Made by a program: the position numbers and the translations under genes. The notes under the pieces are model-generated. The model made no database searches, had not been told where the DNA came from, and saw only the letters and a list, made by a program, of their open reading frames with translations. From contig JAGQHR010000049.1 of assembly GCA_020431745.1 (NCBI GenBank), positions 1 through 11,170 on the forward strand: a stretch of DNA of 11,170 bases, read 5' to 3'. This document shows positions 7,121 to 11,170 of the stretch, one piece after another; the stretch's first letter is position 1; every line of letters starts with the position of its first letter. The stretch is from Candidatus Eiseniibacteriota bacterium (GTDB lineage: Bacteria > Eisenbacteria > RBG-16-71-46 > CAIMUX01).

Positions 7121-7140
7121 CGATCGTTCATGAACAATCG
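7121..7140. promoter_or_regulatory. 20-base palindrome, candidate operator of the AraC-type gene
   Basis: The sequence is CGATCGTTCATGAACAATCG. The core GTTCATGAAC is a perfect 10-base palindrome, and symmetry extends to all 20 bases with only one mismatched pair (positions 5 and 16). It begins 29 bases upstream of the GTG at 7091 (158 upstream of the GTG at 6962) and ends three bases past the stop codon of the LEA-type gene. There is no loop and no T-tract, so a dimeric repressor or activator site is more likely than a terminator. Confidence 0.5.
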
Positions 7141-7143
7141 GGA

Positions 7144-7710
7144 CTAGAGACCGGGAAGTTTGATCTCGCCCTTCGCGCTCATCGGCAGGCGGACCGTGCC
7201 CAGGACCGGCGTTTGGACCCGGAGTCCGAGGTCTGCGTCGTACGGAATCTTCGCTCCCAACTGCAGTCCCGAGACGACCTCGTAGATTTCGGCGAACGGA
7301 ACGCGCACCGGCACCATGACCATGCCGTTGCCCTGGGCGGGGATCGTCTGCGTGATGTCGGCCTGGCCTTCGAGAAACTGCTTCCCCTCCGTCGAGAGCG
7401 CGAAGTCGAGACCCGCGACCGGCAGTCCGACGGTGTAGGGATTCTCGACCGCGACACCGAACTCGATCGTCGCCGCTTTGAGATCGACGCCCGCGAGCTT
7501 GACGCTGTCGACGTTCGCGCGCGGATACACCATCGACTTGCGCACCGCGGCGCAACCGCTCGCCCCCCAGAGCGCACATCCCACGGCGAGGAGTGTGACG
7601 AGCCGGGATCGCCAACGCGGATTCCGGCTCTGGACCCGAATCGGACGGACCGTCGAGTGTTCACGGTGGTCGAAGCGTGGAGCGGCGGATCGTCGGGATG
7701 AACGGTGCAT
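7144..7710 (-). CDS. LEA14/WHy-domain lipoprotein
   Basis: 188-aa predicted lipoprotein with a late-embryogenesis-abundant type 2 (LEA14, WHy) domain, a small beta-sandwich found in stress-related and envelope proteins; no enzymatic role is known. The signal region has a long basic stretch (1-36), a hydrophobic core (38-48) and the lipobox A-S-G-Cys53. The WHy domain spans about 64-187, with VDSVKLAGVDL, then FGVAVENPYTVGLPV containing the conserved Asn-Pro, then LPVAGLDFAL and a strand-rich remainder. The ATG at 7710 is chosen because AGGGGG lies four to five bases upstream; an in-frame ATG at 7740 lacks such a site. It is divergent from the transglycosylase gene and upstream of the AraC-type gene on the same strand, 181 bases before the preferred AraC start. 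Confidence 0.85.
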   Translation of the reverse strand: MHRSSRRSAAPRFDHREHSTVRPIRVQSRNPRWRSRLVTLLAVGCALWGASGCAAVRKSMVYPRANVDSVKLAGVDLKAATIEFGVAVENPYTVGLPVAGLDFALSTEGKQFLEGQADITQTIPAQGNGMVMVPVRVPFAEIYEVVSGLQLGAKIPYDADLGLRVQTPVLGTVRLPMSAKGEIKLPGL

Positions 7711-7771
7711 GGAGCCCCCTGGAGCGCGACTGAGCCTCATCGGGTTCGGAGATTCCCCACGCTAACGCTTG

Positions 7772-7824
7772 CGGCACCCCGGCGCCACAGAAGTCCGGGC
7801 AGGGGATGCCCGGAGTCGGTGCCG
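7772..7824. other. Nested hairpin in the divergent intergenic region
   Basis: An inner perfect 8-base stem (7794-7801 with 7807-7814, starting TCCGGGCA) closes on the 5-base loop GGGGA. An outer 7-base stem CGGCACC (7772-7778) pairs with GGTGCCG (7818-7824). The internal loop is asymmetric, 15 bases on the left and 3 on the right. It occupies the middle of the 179-base gap between the LEA-type gene and the transglycosylase gene. It could act as DNA or RNA structure on either side, or be a member of a dispersed palindromic repeat family. Confidence 0.45.
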
Positions 7825-7850
7825 GAAATCGAGATCTGATTCGTTTCTCG

Positions 7851-7880
7851 TTGCGGTGCCCCATCCCAGGAAACTATCGT
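7851..7880 (+). promoter_or_regulatory. Possible promoter giving a near-leaderless transglycosylase mRNA
   Basis: TTGCGG (7851-7856), an 18-base spacer and TATCGT (7875-7880) would start transcription about two or three bases before the ATG at 7890. This has the same 18-base spacing as the candidate at 187-216. It fits the lack of a ribosome binding site in front of 7890, but the -10 match is only four of six. Confidence 0.25.
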
Positions 7881-7889
7881 CCGCGCCAC

Positions 7890-10043
7890 ATGCGCCTCGG
7901 CAACCTCGCGCTGATGTGCCTGGCCCTCGCAGTCGGCTGTGCTCCGCCACCCAAACTGCGTGCGCCCGCAACTTCAGCGACATCTCCCACATCCTCGAAC
8001 GACCGTTCGCAAACCAGCCCCAGCCAAACGACCGATCCGGAATCCGGCCAGGCCACGGCCGAAGGCCCGGAGTCGGAAGGGAACGGAGTCGCGTTCGAGC
8101 CGATCGACAGCCTGGTTACCGATGCGACCGTCCCCGACATCTCCGACAGCCTGGCTGCCGCGACCGAGGCCCGTCTGACCTCATTCGACCAGGCGATCGA
8201 TTTCCCGGTCACGATGAACCGGCGTGTGCTCTCGTGGATCGACGAGTACTCGGGCCGCTCGAAGCGGAGCTTCCAGAACAGCCTCTATCGGTCCGGGCTC
8301 TACATGCCCCACATCCGCGAGGTGTTCCGGGAAGAGGAGATCCCCCTCGACCTTGCCTTCCTCGCCCATGTCGAGAGCGGGTTCCGCTACAACGCGCGCT
8401 CCCATGCGCGGGCCGTCGGACTTTGGCAGTTCATGGCCGGCACGGCGCGGGATCTGGGACTGCGGTGCGATTCGGAAATCGACGAGCGGCTGGATCCGGA
8501 AAAGTCCACCCGAGCGGCTGCCCGGTATCTTCGCAGCCTCCACGAGCGCTACGACGACTGGCATCTCGCCCTCGCGGCCTACAACGCCGGTCCCGGCAAC
8601 GTCGATCGCGCGATCCGCAAGTGCGGCACCTCGGACTTCTGGGAGATCTCGAAGCAGGGCTATCTGAAGACGGAGACGCGCAACTTCGTGCCGGCGATTC
8701 TGGCGGCGGCGATCCTCTCCAAGTCTCCCAGCGACTTCGGACTCTCCGACGAGACAGACCGCCCGATGGACACGCGGATCATCGATGTCGACTCCCCAAC
8801 CGATCTGCGAGTGATCGCGCTCTGCGCCGGGTGTGAGATGGAGACGCTCAAAGGGCTGAACCCCGCGCTCCTCAAGCTGCGGACGCCCAGCGGGCATTAT
8901 CCGGTGCGGGTCCCGGCGCAGCTCGCCGAGCATGCAGAGGCGGAATTGGCAGCCATTCCCGCGGATCGACGCATCCTGTTCTACGAGCATCATCTCAAGA
9001 GCGGCGACACCTTGGGTGCGCTCGCCCGGAAGTACGGGACGACGGTGCGGGCGATTCAGGATGCCAACGGAATGGGCAAGAGCACGCTCCTGCGTGCGGG
9101 TCATACGATCCGCATCCCGAGCGGAGGCAGCACGCTCAATGCGTCGCTGGCCAGTGCCGCGCCCACGTCCTCGTTCTCGTCGACAGGTCCCTGGAGCGGC
9201 ACGCATCGCGTGGCGACGGGAGAGACGCTGCATTCGATCGCCCGCGCGACGGGGACGACGGCGGCGCAGTTGGCCCAGCACAACGGGATCAAGGATCCGA
9301 AAAAGCTGCGGGCGGGAGCGGTTCTGAAGGTTCCGTCGTTCGGAGGCGGAACGGGGGATGCGGCCACCCTCGCCAACCTGCAGCAGAAGAACGCTCCGGC
9401 GCAGGCTCGGGAGAAGGCGACCGAGTCGAGTCCGGCGGGCGCAACGAGCATGTCGGGTGCGTCGAGCATGTCAGGTGCATCGAACATGTCCGGTGCCTCG
9501 AGCACGTCAGGCGCGTCGAGCGATGGGGCGGCCCATGCGGAGGATCTCGCAGCGAACACCGCGACCGCGGGTCGGTCAGAGGATCGATCCGCTTCCGGGC
9601 GTATTTCTGGCGACGCATCCGCTCAGGATCTCGCGCCGCCGCTTCCCGGCACCGCCGATCCCGCCAGCCGACCGACAGGTACGAACTCTGATCCCGCAAC
9701 GACCGGCAGCGAGGACAAGTCCGGCGCCTCCCTTCTCTCCGAGGTGCTCCCGGTCTCGGCTGCGTCGGCCGCGGAAGCCGCTCCCCCGGATACCGGGGCG
9801 ATCGATCCCGCCGATCTCGGTCGCGGACCGTCGTTGGCGCATCTCGTCGAGGAGGCCCGGGCCGAGCTCGCAAACGAACCTCCGGCGGCGGACCCACCGG
9901 TACGCTCGTATCGCGTGAAGAAGGGCGACACGCTCTGGAACATCGCCCAGCGCCAGCACGTTTCGGTTTCCGATCTCCGCCGCTGGAACAAGATCGGCCG
10001 CAAGGGTACGATCTACCCCGGTCAGGTCCTGCGCCTCTATTGA
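7890..10043 (+). CDS. MltD-like membrane-bound lytic murein transglycosylase with three LysM domains
   Basis: Lipoprotein enzyme (717 aa) that cleaves the MurNAc-GlcNAc bond of peptidoglycan to form 1,6-anhydro ends, acting in the periplasm. The signal peptide has lipobox L-A-V-G-Cys17. A polar Ser/Thr-rich linker follows. The MltD-type N-terminal helices (about 109-155) lead into the family 1 SLT (GH23) core: HVESGF with catalytic Glu162, GLWQFM (177-182) and AYNAG (230-234). The MltD-type segment with LNPALL and TPSGHYPVRVP follows. LysM domains, which bind peptidoglycan, lie at about 364-411, 437-482 and 672-717; all have the G-[DE]-T-L motif. Between the second and third is a ~190-residue low-complexity Ala/Ser/Thr/Pro/Asp linker with a repeat. 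The ATG at 7890 places the signal peptide correctly; the upstream in-frame ATG at 7806 would add 28 unsuitable residues. The debranching enzyme gene begins 57 bases downstream. Confidence 0.95.
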   Translation: MRLGNLALMCLALAVGCAPPPKLRAPATSATSPTSSNDRSQTSPSQTTDPESGQATAEGPESEGNGVAFEPIDSLVTDATVPDISDSLAAATEARLTSFDQAIDFPVTMNRRVLSWIDEYSGRSKRSFQNSLYRSGLYMPHIREVFREEEIPLDLAFLAHVESGFRYNARSHARAVGLWQFMAGTARDLGLRCDSEIDERLDPEKSTRAAARYLRSLHERYDDWHLALAAYNAGPGNVDRAIRKCGTSDFWEISKQGYLKTETRNFVPAILAAAILSKSPSDFGLSDETDRPMDTRIIDVDSPTDLRVIALCAGCEMETLKGLNPALLKLRTPSGHYPVRVPAQLAEHAEAELAAIPADRRILFYEHHLKSGDTLGALARKYGTTVRAIQDANGMGKSTLLRAGHTIRIPSGGSTLNASLASAAPTSSFSSTGPWSGTHRVATGETLHSIARATGTTAAQLAQHNGIKDPKKLRAGAVLKVPSFGGGTGDAATLANLQQKNAPAQAREKATESSPAGATSMSGASSMSGASNMSGASSTSGASSDGAAHAEDLAANTATAGRSEDRSASGRISGDASAQDLAPPLPGTADPASRPTGTNSDPATTGSEDKSGASLLSEVLPVSAASAAEAAPPDTGAIDPADLGRGPSLAHLVEEARAELANEPPAADPPVRSYRVKKGDTLWNIAQRQHVSVSDLRRWNKIGRKGTIYPGQVLRLY
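9447..9518 (+). repeat. Four tandem 18-base units in the transglycosylase linker
   Basis: Four in-frame copies encode S-M-S-G-A-S or close variants (residues 520-543: SMSGAS, SMSGAS, NMSGAS, STSGAS). Synonymous changes fall at the third positions of the Ser, Gly and Ala codons, so the array is not a very recent slippage product. It probably adds flexible length between LysM domains. Confidence 0.9.
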
Positions 10044-10100
10044 TCGCGCTCGGATAGAAACCACAGCCAACGCACCTTCTGCGAAATCAGAAAGTCGATC

Positions 10101-11156
10101 GTGTCATCGCGTCTCGATTCCGAATCCCTCCGCGATCTCGCGTGCTCGGGGCATCTCGAGTGGCTGGAGACGAACGGTCTGGGCGGCTGGTCCTCCTCCA
10201 CTCTGTCCGGAATGCACACCCGCCGCTATCACGGCCTCTTCGTCGCCGCGCTCGATCCTCCGGTCCAACGAATGGTGCTGCTCTCGCGGCTCGACGAGAC
10301 GATCGTGCAGGCGGAAGAGCGTGTCGAGCTGGGATGCGCCCAGTTCCCCGGGACGGTCCATCCGCGTGGCTACGAGCATCTCGTCGCGTTCGAGCAGGAT
10401 CCCTTCCCGTGCTTCACCTATGAAGCGGCCGGCGTCCGGCTCGTCAAGACGATCGCCGCGCTGCACGATCGCAACACCGTCCTGATCGACTACTACGTGG
10501 AGCAGGCCTCGCGGGCCTTCGCGCTGGAGCTACGCCCCTTGCTCGCCGGCCGCGACGTGCACGAGCTGCGGCGGCTCAGTCGCACCGATGTCCGGCTTCA
10601 GTTGCGTCACGCCCAGTTCGTCGGCGACACCTTGCAGGTGCTGGTGCCGCTGGTGGGCGAGCTCGAGATCAAGGTGTTCGCTCCCCGGGCTTCGTTCCGC
10701 GACGAGCCCGCCTGGTGGCATGACTTCCAGTATGTGGAAGAGCAACGTCGCGGCTACGACTTCGAAGAAGATCTGTGGACGCCCGGTCTCGTCAGCATTC
10801 CCGCTTTCTCCGGGGACCGGTTCACGGTGATGGTTTCGCTGGGATCATTCCCGGACGTCGACCCGGCATCGCTCTGGCAAGAAGAGCGAACGCGACGGGA
10901 GACGTTGGTCGCTCCGGGGATCGAGCCGGATTCACGCGTCGCCCGCATGGTGCGCGCTGCGGACCAGTTCGTCGTCCGGCGCGCTCCCCGCAGCCGCACC
11001 GTCATCGCCGGCTATCCGTGGTTCTCCGATTGGGGGCGCGATGCGATGATCGCGTTGCCCGGGCTCTGTCTCGTCACCGGCCGTCATGAGGACGCACGCG
11101 AGATCTTCCTGACCTTCCTCGATCACTTGAGCGACGGTCAGGAAGATCTCGCGTGA
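10101..11156 (+). CDS. Glycogen debranching enzyme (amylo-alpha-1,6-glucosidase), N-terminal half, broken 3' end
   Basis: Glycogen breakdown enzyme of the prokaryotic GDE type (GH133), hydrolysing alpha-1,6 branch points in the cytoplasm. The N-terminal domain is clear: LEWLETNGLGGW (19-30), then SGMHTRRYHGLFVAAL (about 36-51), and beta-strand-rich sequence to about 290. The start of the catalytic six-hairpin domain is also visible: GYPWFSDWGRDAMIALPG (304-321). The frame then stops at 351 residues, whereas family members run to roughly 650-700. Similarity to the family lasts through HLSDG (342-346), where I would expect LIPNRF to follow; instead GQEDLA and a stop appear. That point coincides with the second arm of an inverted repeat. 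Either the gene is truly truncated, or the sequence end is faulty. The GTG at 10101 has only a weak site (AGAAAG, six bases before). It is probably co-transcribed with the transglycosylase gene. Confidence 0.88.
   Translation: MSSRLDSESLRDLACSGHLEWLETNGLGGWSSSTLSGMHTRRYHGLFVAALDPPVQRMVLLSRLDETIVQAEERVELGCAQFPGTVHPRGYEHLVAFEQDPFPCFTYEAAGVRLVKTIAALHDRNTVLIDYYVEQASRAFALELRPLLAGRDVHELRRLSRTDVRLQLRHAQFVGDTLQVLVPLVGELEIKVFAPRASFRDEPAWWHDFQYVEEQRRGYDFEEDLWTPGLVSIPAFSGDRFTVMVSLGSFPDVDPASLWQEERTRRETLVAPGIEPDSRVARMVRAADQFVVRRAPRSRTVIAGYPWFSDWGRDAMIALPGLCLVTGRHEDAREIFLTFLDHLSDGQEDLA
11095..11155. repeat. Perfect 20-base inverted repeat at the broken end of the debranching gene
   Basis: Arm one is 11095-11114 and arm two is 11136-11155; they are exact reverse complements, separated by 21 bases. 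Arm one encodes normal family sequence (AREIFLT), while arm two begins exactly at the Gly codon after which family resemblance is lost. No T-tract follows. The last 15 bases of the window match neither the gene nor a continuation of the fold-back. Confidence 0.85.
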
Positions 11157-11170
11157 GGGAAAGAGTTGTA

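Noticed and set aside
7806..7889. Upstream in-frame ATG for the transglycosylase
   Set aside because: It would put 28 extra residues before a normal lipoprotein signal peptide, and the AGGGG lies directly against the ATG within a hairpin stem.
8181..9281. 366-residue minus-strand frame
   Set aside because: Antisense to the catalytic and LysM parts of the transglycosylase; Arg/Gly-rich composition.
11095..11155. Intrinsic terminator reading of the terminal inverted repeat
   Set aside because: The stem lies inside the coding sequence, the loop is 21 bases and no T-run follows.
1..11170. tRNA, rRNA, insertion sequence, phage or toxin-antitoxin content
   Set aside because: I looked for cloverleaf patterns, transposase motifs and small paired genes on both strands and saw none that I could support by eye.

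Overview
High-GC bacterial DNA with closely packed genes on both strands. The best taxonomic hint is the secreted protein at 2198-3544, which ends in a FlgD-Ig-like C-terminal domain of the kind attached to exported proteins in the FCB superphylum and in metagenome-assembled lineages such as Candidatus Eisenbacteria or Krumholzibacteriota. Two predicted lipoproteins and a lipoprotein murein transglycosylase also point to a diderm cell. The phylum is an inference; there is no rRNA or other marker gene here. No phage, transposon, CRISPR array or defence locus is visible.

Layout. 1-379: no credible gene, one possible promoter. 380-919 (+): soluble protein of unknown function. 1038-1922 (-): AEC-family membrane transporter. 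2198-3544 (+): exported protein with seven repeats that appears to form a closed seven-bladed beta-propeller, followed by the FlgD-like domain. 3673-4563 (+): predicted lipoprotein of unknown function, 49 bases ahead of a beta-carbonic anhydrase (4613-5239, +). 5240-5457: leader with a hairpin and four tandem ~29-base repeats carrying Shine-Dalgarno-like cores. 5458-6069 (+): DUF1579-like protein. 6048-6962 (-): AraC-family regulator whose 3' end overlaps the DUF1579 gene convergently. 7121-7140: operator-like palindrome. 7144-7710 (-): LEA14/WHy-domain lipoprotein. 7711-7889: divergent intergenic region with a nested hairpin. 7890-10043 (+): MltD-like lytic transglycosylase lipoprotein with three LysM domains. 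10101-11156 (+): N-terminal half of a glycogen debranching enzyme whose frame is lost inside a perfect 20-base inverted repeat near the window end.

The genes look like chromosomal housekeeping and envelope functions: cell-wall turnover, lipoproteins, CO2/bicarbonate interconversion, glycogen breakdown and a small-molecule carrier. They do not form one pathway. Likely transcription units are lipoprotein plus carbonic anhydrase, and transglycosylase plus debranching enzyme. I found no convincing new biological system. The points most worth a second look are the leader repeat array, the velcro-closed propeller with its sorting-type tail, the palindrome next to the AraC gene, and the inverted repeat that breaks the debranching enzyme, which may be an assembly or chimera artefact.
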